Below, piece by piece: positions 8,914-17,488 of a stretch of 64,000 nt of DNA. Position 1 is the stretch's first letter; each line of letters starts with the position of its first letter. Both the position numbers and the translations under genes were made by a program. The notes beneath the pieces were generated by a model, which made no database searches, had not been told where the DNA came from, and worked only from the letters and a program-made list of their open reading frames with translations. The stretch comes from Methylocystis echinoides (lineage in GTDB: Bacteria; Pseudomonadota; Alphaproteobacteria; Rhizobiales; Beijerinckiaceae), in NCBI RefSeq assembly GCF_040687965.1, contig NZ_CP156084.1:1130501-1194500 (forward strand), read 5' to 3'.

Positions 8914-9585
8914 ATGAGAGGGGTTGCGCGCGCCCTGTTGATGGCGCTCCTCATGGCGACGCCGCTGGCCGCCGCCGAACGGGCGGTCAGCCTGCCGCCG
9001 CCGGCCTATGATCCGGCCCCGGCGTCGATGGGCCCGCAAAAGCTCGTCGTCGCGGGCGGCTGCTTCTGGGGCGTCCAGGGGGTGTTTCAGCGCGTCAAGG
9101 GCGTCTCGCGCGCGGTCTCGGGCTATGCCGGCGGCGACCGCGAGACGGCCCATTACGCGCGGGTCACGCAAGGCGACACGGGTCATGCCGAGTCGGTCGA
9201 GGTCACTTATGATCCCGCCAAGGTGAGCGTCGGCGACCTTCTGCGCGTGTTCTTCTCCGTCGTCCATGATCCGACGCAACTGAACCGGCAGGGCCCGGAT
9301 GTGGGGACGCAATATCGCTCGGCGATTTTCGTCGCCGATCCGGTGCAAGAGAAGGTCGCGCGCGCCTATGTGGCGCAGCTGGCGGCCGCTGGCGCCTTCG
9401 CTGCGCCGATCGTCACCCGCATCGAGCCGCTGACGCGCTTTTACCCGGCCGAAAGCTACCATCAGGACTATCTGACGCAGCATCCGCAGGCGCCTTACAT
9501 CGTCATCAACGACCTGCCGAAAATCGACAGTCTGCGGACGCTGTTTCCGGCGCTTTATCGCGAGGCCCCCGTTTCGACGAAATGA
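8914..9585 (+). CDS. msrA: Exported peptide-methionine (S)-S-oxide reductase MsrA
   Basis: 223 residues. It reduces methionine-S-sulfoxide, the other stereoisomer from the one handled by MsrB. The catalytic GGCFWG motif lies near residues 48-53, with YAGG and GHAESVEV downstream. ATG 8914 has GGAAAGG upstream and gives a signal peptide, about residues 1-20 (VARALLMALLMATPLAAA); an upstream ATG at 8872 lies within msrB and would spoil it. Both Msr proteins appear to be exported, so they probably repair periplasmic proteins, with an electron donor encoded elsewhere. Confidence 0.94.
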   Translation: MRGVARALLMALLMATPLAAAERAVSLPPPAYDPAPASMGPQKLVVAGGCFWGVQGVFQRVKGVSRAVSGYAGGDRETAHYARVTQGDTGHAESVEVTYDPAKVSVGDLLRVFFSVVHDPTQLNRQGPDVGTQYRSAIFVADPVQEKVARAYVAQLAAAGAFAAPIVTRIEPLTRFYPAESYHQDYLTQHPQAPYIVINDLPKIDSLRTLFPALYREAPVSTK

Positions 9586-9595
9586 GCCAGATCGC

Positions 9596-11632
9596 TCATC
9601 CGCCGAACAGCCTTCGGAAAAATCCTTTCGGCTTTTCCGCCGCAGCGGGCGGGGCCGGAGGCGGCGGGGCGGCGGCCGCGGCGGTCATGCCGGCGACGAC
9701 GCGGGTCTGTTCCTCCTCGCGCTCGACGCCCGCGCGGGCGATGAGCGCGGCGAGCGTGGGCGCGGAGCTCGCCGCGACCCAGCGCCCGGCCCGGCGCGCG
9801 GCGAGATAATCGGCGAGCGCCGAAGCGCTTTGCGGGTCGCGGCTCCTCTCGAAATGCGCGAGCGCGCGCTCGACGGCGCTGATGTCGAGCAGCATGCGCG
9901 CCGCCCGCGCCGCGCTCTGACGCGTCGCCACATCGGGCGCGAGGCCGATGCGCGCGCCTTGCAGCGACAGCGCGTCCTCCTCCTGCAGCAAGGCGCCGAG
10001 CATGGAGAGCTGCGCGGCGGCGTCGAGGCCCGGCGGGACCATGCCCTCGGCGCCGCAGGCGGCGGCGTAGCGCGCCACGAGCGAAAGCGCGCCGCGCGCG
10101 GCCGCGCCGATCCGCCCGTCCTGCGCCTGAGGACTGAGCGGCCCTCCCCTGCCGAGCGCCGCCGCCACGGCGGGATCGGCGCGATAAGCCCCGTAGCCGC
10201 CGGCCGCCTGCAGCGGCGCGGGCGCGGCGGCGGAAGCGGCGAGCGCCGCGAAACTCGCCTGCTGCAGCGGCTCGAACACGTCCCAGAGACCCGCGGCGGA
10301 CAAACGCGGCGGAAACCCGGCGCGGGTCAACGCCTCATTCAGCCCGGCGACGAGTTTTTCGCGCCGGCCCTTGAGCCCCGCCGCGCGCTCGGCGAAGGCG
10401 CGGGCCGCGGCGCCCGTGCTCATGCGCGCCCCGGCGCTTTCGGCCCGGCGCATCAATTCGTCGAGCAGCAGATCGTCGTCGCCGAGGCGGCGCGGCGCGA
10501 GCCCATCCGCCTCGACGCGAAACAGCCGCACGAAGGGCGGCCCGCCCGGATCGACCGGCGCGACGCCGAGATCGCCCGGCCGCGCGGCGGGCGCGACGAG
10601 GCCGACCTCGTCGCCGAGCGACGCGCCGTAGAAGTCGATCTCGATCGTTTCGCCGAGCCCGGCGGCGTTCTTCTCCGGCGCGCGGCGCACGGCGACGCCG
10701 TCGGCCTCCGGAGACGCGGGATCGAGCAGCAGATTGAGGAGGTTCAACACGACGACGGCGTCGCGCGATTCGACCGCGTCCGGGTGCTCTGCAGGTTCGC
10801 CCGTCGCCTGGCGGATGTCATCGAAGGTGAGCGGATCGACGATGGGCTCGCCGCCCTGCTTCTGCTCCTGCATCCAGCCGCGCAGGCGCCGGCGCTGATT
10901 GAGCGCGATGGCGACGCAGGCGCGCCCAACGAGCGTCGCGCTCTCCTCGAGCGAATCGGGGATGCGCAGGCGCAGGCCGACGCGCGGCGCGCCATTCTCG
11001 GCGACCCAGTGCTGCATGACGGCGAAGGGCGCCTCGCGGGTATCGGCGGCCGCCTCCGCCTCGAGCGGGCGCGCCTCGAGCAGCAGGCGGCTCTGATAGG
11101 CGGGAAAAATGCGCCGGGCCGGCGCGAGACGCAGCACGAGCCCGCCATCCGCGCCCTGTTCGAAGGCGCGGCGCTGGCCGAAGGCCCAGACGAGCCGCGC
11201 CCCGGCGGAAGCAGTTTGCTCGCGGGCGAGACGCTCGACGTCTCCCCGCGCCGGCAGGGAGATGATCCGGAAGACCGCTTCGGCGGGGCCATTGCCCTCC
11301 GGCAGGAGAGTCATCAGCAGGCGGTAGTCGGCCCCCGGCGGCTGGTCGCGCTCGGACCCGAGAGAGAGCGTCAGCGCCGCGCCGTCAGCGGCTGTGAGCC
11401 GCACGAATCGATGCTCCGCCGGAATATCGAAGACGACGGCGCCGGCGCGCCAGCGCGGCGCGTCGATCACATCCGCGAGCGTCGACTCGGTCTCGAAGTC
11501 GATGTCGCCCGCCGAAACCACGGTGAGCGCGGGACGCGCCGCGAACGGCGGCGCACGCTCGGCTCCGTCGAAGCCGCCGATGACGAGACGTCTTCCGCCG
11601 TCCCAGAAATAGTCTAGTTGCTCTTGCCACAT
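9596..11632 (-). CDS. Hypothetical 678-residue protein with Pro/Ala linker and basic C-terminal tail
   Basis: I do not recognise this protein. It has no signal peptide and no membrane segment. The N-terminal part (about 1-330) looks beta-rich with mixed charge; the C-terminal half is alanine-rich and helical. Residues about 655-668 are a Pro/Ala run, and the chain ends PKGFFRRLFGG, a short basic amphipathic tail that could touch the membrane. Codon bias and GC match the core genome and the frame is open throughout, so it is very likely real. It is divergent from the gcv operon and convergent with msrA (10-base gap). No clear Shine-Dalgarno supports 11632, so the true start may be slightly internal. 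Confidence 0.75.
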   Translation of the reverse strand: MWQEQLDYFWDGGRRLVIGGFDGAERAPPFAARPALTVVSAGDIDFETESTLADVIDAPRWRAGAVVFDIPAEHRFVRLTAADGAALTLSLGSERDQPPGADYRLLMTLLPEGNGPAEAVFRIISLPARGDVERLAREQTASAGARLVWAFGQRRAFEQGADGGLVLRLAPARRIFPAYQSRLLLEARPLEAEAAADTREAPFAVMQHWVAENGAPRVGLRLRIPDSLEESATLVGRACVAIALNQRRRLRGWMQEQKQGGEPIVDPLTFDDIRQATGEPAEHPDAVESRDAVVVLNLLNLLLDPASPEADGVAVRRAPEKNAAGLGETIEIDFYGASLGDEVGLVAPAARPGDLGVAPVDPGGPPFVRLFRVEADGLAPRRLGDDDLLLDELMRRAESAGARMSTGAAARAFAERAAGLKGRREKLVAGLNEALTRAGFPPRLSAAGLWDVFEPLQQASFAALAASAAAPAPLQAAGGYGAYRADPAVAAALGRGGPLSPQAQDGRIGAAARGALSLVARYAAACGAEGMVPPGLDAAAQLSMLGALLQEEDALSLQGARIGLAPDVATRQSAARAARMLLDISAVERALAHFERSRDPQSASALADYLAARRAGRWVAASSAPTLAALIARAGVEREEEQTRVVAGMTAAAAAPPPPAPPAAAEKPKGFFRRLFGG

Positions 11633-11679
11633 TCGCCGCAGCGCCCGGGTGGTTTGGAGAGTGCATGGCGCTACGGTCC

Positions 11680-11803
11680 ATGCATGAGAAAGCGTGCAAA
11701 AGAATAGCCGGGCCGCAGGCCGAGGCGCAAATCTCGCAAAACCGGCGCGAAGCGGGTTGACGCCTCAGGCAAACGGACACATCTTTGACCGTGTGGACTT
11801 CTT
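11680..11803 (+). promoter_or_regulatory. Possible degenerate third glycine-aptamer unit upstream of the riboswitch
   Basis: Upstream of the clear tandem riboswitch, CCGAGGCGCAAA (11720-11731) and CGCCTCAGGCAAACGGAC (11761-11778) match the P3-side core of a glycine aptamer. GAGGCG pairs perfectly with CGCCTC. The 5-prime GGAGAG element and P1/P2 stems are poor: the best candidate is GAGAAAG near 11685. It may be a decayed or non-canonical aptamer, or a leader hairpin that looks alike. Confidence 0.4.
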
Positions 11804-11998
11804 CGCGGGAGAGACCGGCGATTCGCGCCGGCGCCGAAGGCGAAACCGCCCCGGAAACGCTCAGGCAAAAGGACCGCGTGAAGAAAAGACTCTGGAAAGC
11901 GGCGCAGCGCTTCTGGCGCTTCGCCCACCGAAGGGCGTAACCCGCAAGGCTTCTTGACGGAAGCGGCGTGGGGAAATCTCTCAGGTCACCGGACAGAG
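11804..11998 (+). promoter_or_regulatory. Tandem glycine riboswitch controlling gcvTHP
   Basis: Two consecutive aptamers. Aptamer 1 (about 11804-11878) has P1 CGCGG/CCGCG, GGAGAG, a P2 hairpin, GCCGAAGGCGAAAC and ACGCTCAGGCAAAAGGAC. Aptamer 2 (about 11890-11998) has CTCTGGAAAG, ACCGAAGGGCGTAAC, AAATCTCTCAGGTCACCGGAC and a closing CAGAG. The linker of about a dozen bases (TGAAGAAAAGA) is typical. The gcvT start lies 62 bases downstream. In this family glycine binding usually turns the gcv operon on. No obvious intrinsic terminator is seen before gcvT, so control may be at translation. Confidence 0.93.
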
Positions 11999-12060
11999 GG
12001 GGCGCGCGGGGAGCGGAAGTCCGCAAGCTGCGCTTGACGCCCAACGCCGGAGAGTCCCTC

Positions 12061-13194
12061 GTGACGGCTGAGCCCAACCTCCAGACCGCGCCCCTCGCGC
12101 ACTTGCCGCTCGACGCGTTGCATCGCAGCCTCGGCGCGCGCATGGCCCCTTTCGCCGGCTATGACATGCCGGTGCAATATGCCTCCGGCATTGTTTCGGA
12201 AACGCTTCACACGCGTCAGAAAGCGGGTCTCTTCGACGTGTCGCACATGGGCCAGGCGATTCTCGCGGGCGCCGGCGCGGCCGCCGCGCTCGAAAGCCTC
12301 GTCCCCGCCGATCTCGTCGGCCTCGCCCCCGGCCACACGCGTTACACGCAGCTTTTGAACGACAAAGGCGGCATTCTCGACGACCTCATGGCCACGCGCC
12401 TGCCGGGCGTGGAGGAGCGACTGCTTCTCGTCGTCAACGCCGCGCGCAAGGCGCAGGATTACGCCTTCATCCGTGAGAGACTGCCCCAATTCGATCTCCT
12501 TCCGTTGAACCGCGCGCTGATCGCCCTGCAGGGGCCGCGCGCGGCCGCGGTCCTCGGCGCTTTGCTCCCCGGCGTCGAGGACCTTTCCTTCATGGACTGG
12601 CGCGCCTTCGAGGAAGGCCCGACCAGCGTCTTCGTCTCGCGCAGCGGCTATACGGGCGAGGACGGATTCGAAATTTCGATCCGTTCTGAAAACGCCGAAA
12701 CTTTCGTAAAGGCGCTGCTCGACAATGAGGACGTCCAGCCCGCGGGCCTCGGCGCGCGCGACGCGTTGCGGCTCGAGGCGGGCCTGCCGCTCTATGGCCA
12801 CGACCTCGACGAGACGATCGATCCGGTCGAAGCGGGCCTTGCCTGGTCGATCGGCAAGCGGCGGCGGGCCGAGGGCGGCTTCCCCGGCTTTGCGCGCATC
12901 AGCGCCGCCTTGCGGGACGGGCCGGCGCGGCGGCGCGTCGGGCTGCTGCCTCAGTCCAAAGCGCCTGTGCGCGAAGGCGCCATGCTGGTCTCGACCAGCG
13001 GCGAACTCGCCGGCCACGTGACCTCGGGCGGCTTCTCGCCGACGCTGCAACGGGCGATCGCCATGGGCTATGTCGCCAGCAAGCACGCCAACAAAGGCGC
13101 GCAGGTCGTGAGCGAATTGCGCGGCAATCGCGTGGCGCTCGACGTCGCGCCGCTGCCCTTCGTTTCGCATCGCTATTTCAAACCCACCGCCTGA
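12061..13194 (+). CDS. gcvT: Aminomethyltransferase (glycine cleavage T-protein)
   Basis: 377 residues. It transfers the methylene of aminomethyl-lipoyl GcvH to tetrahydrofolate, releasing ammonia. Family segments visible are HRSLGARMAPFAGYDMPVQY, LFDVSHMGQ, SRSGYTGEDGFEIS and ARDALRLEAGLPLYGHDLDE. GTG 12061 is taken as the start: GGAGAG at 12049-12054 sits six bases upstream and the length fits. The frame runs open further upstream, but only through the riboswitch. First gene of the gcvT-gcvH-gcvPA-gcvPB operon. Confidence 0.95.
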   Translation: MTAEPNLQTAPLAHLPLDALHRSLGARMAPFAGYDMPVQYASGIVSETLHTRQKAGLFDVSHMGQAILAGAGAAAALESLVPADLVGLAPGHTRYTQLLNDKGGILDDLMATRLPGVEERLLLVVNAARKAQDYAFIRERLPQFDLLPLNRALIALQGPRAAAVLGALLPGVEDLSFMDWRAFEEGPTSVFVSRSGYTGEDGFEISIRSENAETFVKALLDNEDVQPAGLGARDALRLEAGLPLYGHDLDETIDPVEAGLAWSIGKRRRAEGGFPGFARISAALRDGPARRRVGLLPQSKAPVREGAMLVSTSGELAGHVTSGGFSPTLQRAIAMGYVASKHANKGAQVVSELRGNRVALDVAPLPFVSHRYFKPTA

Positions 13195-13204
13195 AGGAGG
13201 CGAC

Positions 13205-13579
13205 ATGACCGGCCTGCGTTTTACAAAGGACCACGAATATCTTCGCCTCGACGGCGACGCCGCCGTCGTCGGCATTACGGATTATGCGCAGGAGCAGCTT
13301 GGCGACATCGTCTTCGTCGATCTGCCGAAGGTCGGGAAAAAAGTGACGAAGGGCTCGGAGCTCGCAGTCATCGAAAGCGTGAAGGCGGCAAGCGAAGTCT
13401 ATGCGCCGATCTCGGGCGAAGTCGTCGAGGTCAACGCCGCGCTCGGCGAGAAGCCGGCGCTCGTCAATGAAGATCCGATGCAAGGCGGCTGGCTCGTGAA
13501 ACTCAAAGTCGACGCGCCCGGCGAGGTCGAGGGCCTGATGGACGCCGACGCCTATGCAAGCTTTGTGAAGACGCTGTAG
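13205..13579 (+). CDS. gcvH: Glycine cleavage system H protein
   Basis: 124-residue lipoyl carrier protein that shuttles the aminomethyl group between the P, T and L proteins. The lipoylated lysine is K60 within ESVKAAS. The KDHEYL start and GDIVFVDLP segments are typical. A GAAGGAGG Shine-Dalgarno lies in the ten-base gap after gcvT. Confidence 0.97.
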   Translation: MTGLRFTKDHEYLRLDGDAAVVGITDYAQEQLGDIVFVDLPKVGKKVTKGSELAVIESVKAASEVYAPISGEVVEVNAALGEKPALVNEDPMQGGWLVKLKVDAPGEVEGLMDADAYASFVKTL

Positions 13580-13600
13580 CCCCCACAAGGAAACCCGAAG

Positions 13601-14941
13601 ATGCGCTATCACCCGCTGTCGGACGCCGACAGAGAGGCCATGCTCGCCGCCATCGGCGTCGCGGACATCGAGGCCCTTTACGCCGACGCGCCGGCCTCGA
13701 CGCTCTTGACGTCGCCGCTCGATCTGCCGCCCCACAAGTCGGAGATGGAAGTCGAGCGCGTTCTCTCGCGGCTCGCGGCGCGCAACGTCGCCGCCGGCCG
13801 GGTTCCGTTCTTTGTCGGCGCCGGCGCCTATAAGCATCACGTGCCGGCGAGCGTCGATCATCTCGTTCAGCGCTCCGAGTTTCTCACGAGCTACACCCCC
13901 TATCAGCCCGAGATATCGCAAGGGACTTTGCAGTATCTTTTCGAATTTCAGACGCAGGTCGCGTTGTTGACGGGCATGGAGGTCGCCAACGCCTCCATGT
14001 ACGACGGCTCCACCGCAACGGCCGAAGCCGTTCTGATGGCGCATCGGCTGACGAAGCGGCGCAAGGCGCTGCTCTCCGGCGGATTGCATCCGCATTACGC
14101 CGAGGTCGTGCGTACGATCTCGCGCCTCGCCGAGGATGCGGTCGCCGACATGGCGCCCGACCCCAGAGGCGTGGAAGATCTCATTGCGCAGATCGACGAC
14201 ACGCTCTCCTGCGTCGTCGTGCAGACCCCCGACGTCTTCGGCAATCTGCGTGACCTCACGCCGATCGCCGAGGCCTGCCATCGTCACGGCGCGCTGCTCG
14301 TCGCCGTGTTCACGGAGGCGGTGTCGCTCGGCCTCGTTACGCCGCCGGGCGCGATGGGCGCGGATATCGTCGTGGGCGAAGGTCAGTCGATCGGCAATGC
14401 GCTCAATTTCGGCGGGCCCTATGTCGGCTTGTTTGCGACGCGCAACGAGTTTGTGCGGCAGATGCCGGGCCGGCTCGCCGGCGAGAGCGTCGACGCCGAC
14501 GGACGCCGCTCCTTCGTGCTGACGCTTTCAACCCGCGAGCAGCACATCCGCCGCGACAAGGCGACCTCCAATATCTGCACCAATTCCGGCCTCTGCGCGC
14601 TGGCCTTCACGATCCACCTGACGCTGCTCGGCGAAGCGGGACTTACAAAGCTCGCGCGCCTCAACCACGCCAACGCCGTGGCGCTTGCCGAAATGCTGGA
14701 AAAGGTTCCGGGAGTCGAGCTCCTCAACCGGACCTTCTTCAACGAATTCACGCTGCGCGTCCCCGGCGACGCCGCGGCGATTGTCGAGACAATGGCGGCG
14801 AAGGGCGTGCTCGCGGGCGTTCCGGTCTCGCGGCTGCTCCCCGGCGCCGGTCTGGACGATCTGCTGCTCGTCGCCTCGACGGAGGCCAACGCCGACGAAG
14901 ACCGCGCCGCCTTTGTCTCCGCGCTCAAGGAAACGCTCTGA
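13601..14941 (+). CDS. gcvPA: Glycine dehydrogenase (decarboxylating) subunit 1
   Basis: 446 residues, the N-terminal half of a split P-protein. It forms a heterotetramer with GcvPB to decarboxylate glycine with PLP and load the methylamine onto lipoyl-GcvH. Seen here are the [15 protein letters not shown] start, [27 protein letters not shown] and the [14 protein letters not shown] segment. AAGGAA precedes the ATG. Its stop overlaps the gcvPB ATG by one base (14941), which suggests coupled 1:1 translation. Confidence 0.96.
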   Translation: MRYHPLSDADREAMLAAIGVADIEALYADAPASTLLTSPLDLPPHKSEMEVERVLSRLAARNVAAGRVPFFVGAGAYKHHVPASVDHLVQRSEFLTSYTPYQPEISQGTLQYLFEFQTQVALLTGMEVANASMYDGSTATAEAVLMAHRLTKRRKALLSGGLHPHYAEVVRTISRLAEDAVADMAPDPRGVEDLIAQIDDTLSCVVVQTPDVFGNLRDLTPIAEACHRHGALLVAVFTEAVSLGLVTPPGAMGADIVVGEGQSIGNALNFGGPYVGLFATRNEFVRQMPGRLAGESVDADGRRSFVLTLSTREQHIRRDKATSNICTNSGLCALAFTIHLTLLGEAGLTKLARLNHANAVALAEMLEKVPGVELLNRTFFNEFTLRVPGDAAAIVETMAAKGVLAGVPVSRLLPGAGLDDLLLVASTEANADEDRAAFVSALKETL

Positions 14942-16470
14942 TGCTCGACCGCCCCGCACATATCGACGACTTCGAAGAAGCGCCTGCGACCTTCACCGGC
15001 AATCGCGGGCTCGATCAGGAAGAGGCGCTTATCTTCGAGAGCGGCCGCCGCGAGGCGAGCGGCGTCGACGTCGACGAGCCGCCGCCTTTCGCGCCGCGCC
15101 TGGGGAGCCTCGCGCGCACGGAGCCGATCGGCCTCCCCGGCCTCACCGAGCCCGAGACCATGCGCCACTACGTGCGCCTGTCGCGGAAGAACTATTCGAT
15201 CGACGCGGGGCTGTATCCGCTCGGCTCCTGCACGATGAAGCACAATCCCCGCCTGAACGAGAAGATGGCGCGGCTCGAAGGCCTCGCGGACATTCATCCG
15301 CTGCAGCCGGTTTCGACCGCCCAGGGCGCGCTCGAGCTCATGCAGACGCTCGCCCATTGGCTGCTGACGCTGACCAACACGCAGGCCATCGCCCTCTCGC
15401 CGAAGGCCGGCGCCCATGGGGAGCTCTGCGGCATGATGGCGATCAAATCCGCAATCGCCGCCAAGGGCGAGGGCGCGACGCGCAAGGTTGTGCTGATCCC
15501 GCAATCGGCGCATGGCACTAATCCGGCGACGGCGGCGCTGCTCGGCTTTTCGGTGCGCGTCGTGCCGGCGGCGGCGGATGGGACCGTGCGCGTCGCGGCG
15601 GTGACGGAGGCGCTCGGCCCCGACGTCGCCGCCATCATGCTCACCAATCCCAACACCTGCGGCCTGTTCGAGCGCGACATCGTCGAGATCGCCGACGCGG
15701 TGCATGAGGCGGGCGCCTATTTCTACTGCGACGGCGCCAATTTCAACGCCATCGCCGGCGTCGCGCGGCCGGGCGACTTCGGCGTCGACGCCATGCATAT
15801 CAATCTTCACAAGACCTTCTCGACGCCGCACGGCGGCGGCGGACCGGGCGCGGGGCCTGTCGTGCTGTCTCAACGCCTCGCGCCCTTCGCGCCCGTTCCC
15901 TTCATCCGCCGCGACGGCGAGCGGCTGACGCTGGTCGAAGACGCGGCGGGGACGCAGAGCTTCGGGCGCCTGACCGCCTTCCATGGACAGATGGGCATGT
16001 TCGTGCGCGCGCTCGCCTATCTGCTGGCGCATGGCGGGGACGGCGTCGCCCAGGCGTCAAAGGACGCGGTGCTCTCGGCGAACTACGTCCGCGCCGGGCT
16101 TCGCGACGTGATGACCCAGCCGTTCGGCGATCGCGCCTGCATGCATGAAGTCCTGTTCGACGACGCCTGGCTGAAGGGTTCGGGCGTCGCCACGCTCGAC
16201 TTCGCCAAGGCGATGATCGACGAGGGCTATCACCCGATGACCATGTATTTCCCGCTCGTCGTGCATGGCGCCATGCTGATCGAGCCCACGGAGTCGGAGT
16301 CCAAGGCCTCACTCGACCTCTTCGTCGCCACCTTGCGCGATCTCGCCCGGGCCGCCCGGGAGGGGGACAAAGAGCGCTTCATCGAAGCGCCCCGCTTCGC
16401 GCCGCGACGTCGCGTCGATGAAACGCTGGCGGCGAGAAAGCCCGTGCTGCGCTGGGAGGCCGGCGACTAA
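14941..16470 (+). CDS. gcvPB: Glycine dehydrogenase (decarboxylating) subunit 2
   Basis: 509 residues, the PLP-carrying half of the split P-protein. The cofactor lysine is K291 in HINLHKTFSTPHGGGG. YPLGSCTMKHNPR (about 92-104), QSAHGTNPAT and DGANFNAIAG are also conserved. It starts on the last base of gcvPA. Its last four bases overlap the convergent Rieske gene. The shared L protein (dihydrolipoamide dehydrogenase) is not encoded here. Confidence 0.96.
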   Translation: MLDRPAHIDDFEEAPATFTGNRGLDQEEALIFESGRREASGVDVDEPPPFAPRLGSLARTEPIGLPGLTEPETMRHYVRLSRKNYSIDAGLYPLGSCTMKHNPRLNEKMARLEGLADIHPLQPVSTAQGALELMQTLAHWLLTLTNTQAIALSPKAGAHGELCGMMAIKSAIAAKGEGATRKVVLIPQSAHGTNPATAALLGFSVRVVPAAADGTVRVAAVTEALGPDVAAIMLTNPNTCGLFERDIVEIADAVHEAGAYFYCDGANFNAIAGVARPGDFGVDAMHINLHKTFSTPHGGGGPGAGPVVLSQRLAPFAPVPFIRRDGERLTLVEDAAGTQSFGRLTAFHGQMGMFVRALAYLLAHGGDGVAQASKDAVLSANYVRAGLRDVMTQPFGDRACMHEVLFDDAWLKGSGVATLDFAKAMIDEGYHPMTMYFPLVVHGAMLIEPTESESKASLDLFVATLRDLARAAREGDKERFIEAPRFAPRRRVDETLAARKPVLRWEAGD

Positions 16471-16898
16471 TCCGAAGTGATCATGATCTGAGGCGCCTCG
16501 TCGTTTTCCAGACGATCGAGGCCGTCCTCTTCAGCGAGCTCCACGCCGGTGATGCAAACGTCCTCGCCGTCGATGACGACGGCGATTTTCTCCAGCGCCG
16601 CCCCTGTGCAGGGGCCGTCGTAGCATTTGCCGGTGGCGATCTCGAACAGCGCGCCATGCTTGCCACAGACGATGGCGCGATGCCCCTGATCGAGGAAATG
16701 ACCCGGCTGGAAATCGATGCGCGAACCCTGATGGGGGCAGCGGTTGAGATAGGCGTGGTAGTGTTTCCCCTGTCTCACGACCATGATGGGGAAGGGGACC
16801 GTCTTGTCCCCGTCGCGGCGGGCGAGGACAAAGCCTACGGCCCCGCGCTTGGCGACGTCGTTAACGTGACAAACGGCGAAAAGTTCTGTGGTCGGCAT
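16467..16898 (-). CDS. Rieske (2Fe-2S) domain protein
   Basis: A 143-residue protein without a signal peptide. The two cluster-binding boxes are CPHQGS near residue 54 and CGKHGALF near residue 78, the standard C-x-H...C-x2-H arrangement of soluble Rieske ferredoxins and dioxygenase components. A GGAGG lies five bases before the ATG. No oxygenase or reductase partner gene is nearby, so it is probably a stand-alone ferredoxin-like electron carrier. Partner unknown. Confidence 0.85.
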   Translation of the reverse strand: MPTTELFAVCHVNDVAKRGAVGFVLARRDGDKTVPFPIMVVRQGKHYHAYLNRCPHQGSRIDFQPGHFLDQGHRAIVCGKHGALFEIATGKCYDGPCTGAALEKIAVVIDGEDVCITGVELAEEDGLDRLENDEAPQIMITSD

Positions 16899-17073
16899 AA
16901 TGCCTCCATGGCGGCTGATTGCCTTCTTTGGAACGAAAGCAAATTTCCTGCCTGTCTTCGATGGAGGCCGTCGCGCCTGGACCCGCCTGCGGCGGCGTGC
17001 AGCGCCAATTGTTATCGTCGAGCAAAGCGAATGGGAGCCCCGCCGCTCCGAGCCGATCGGAGCGGAGATGGCT

Positions 17074-17343
17074 CTAGTGGAGGCTCACCATGGTGAGGTC
17101 GTTTTCACGAGCGTTGCCGATTGCGCCCTCTTCCGAGTCGGCGAGGACAATCGGCGCGCCATCCGCGCCAATCAGCGCGAAAATCGTGAGGCCCGGCTGG
17201 ATGTGCGGCGCCTGCGGGTAGAGGCGATTGACGTCTTCCGACCGCATGGCCTTCACATAGGCGATCATGCCATCGCCCAGATTGGCGAACTGCTCCGGCG
17301 TCAGCAAGGGCGCCTTGCGTTCTATGGCTTGTTTAGCGTCCAT
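17074..17343 (-). CDS. DUF1150 family protein
   Basis: An 89-residue soluble protein of a small alphaproteobacterial family of unknown function, recognised from LTPEQFANLGDGMIAYVKAM and the RLYPQAP region, followed by a two-strand segment (TIFALIGADGAPIVLADS). The start at 17343 (MDAKQAIERK) has a GAGGAG Shine-Dalgarno; a longer open frame to 17433 lacks one. DUF1150 genes are often beside small heat-shock genes in related genomes; here the Hsp20 gene is 12 kb away, so the link is broken or absent. Confidence 0.8.
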   Translation of the reverse strand: MDAKQAIERKAPLLTPEQFANLGDGMIAYVKAMRSEDVNRLYPQAPHIQPGLTIFALIGADGAPIVLADSEEGAIGNARENDLTMVSLH

Positions 17344-17488
17344 TCGACTCCTCCTCGGCGTCCGATCGAGACCCGCCCGTCGACGCCTGCTGCGCAGCGC
17401 GTCTTGAAGAGAGATGTGTGGCGCTTTGAACAAGATTTAAAGAGGCGGCGCGGCCGATTCTTCAGCCGCGCCCAAGTATTGCGCCCGC

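Noticed and set aside
9830-11617. 595-residue frame antisense to the orphan 678-residue gene
   Set aside because: Composition is Arg/Ala/Gly noise typical of the complementary strand. The minus frame is longer and has a more protein-like composition.
11385-12143. 252-residue minus frame over the riboswitch
   Set aside because: It crosses a structured RNA and two other genes, and the product looks random.
17043-17065. 9-bp hairpin after the DUF1150 gene
   Set aside because: No T-run on the minus strand, so it is a weak terminator at best.
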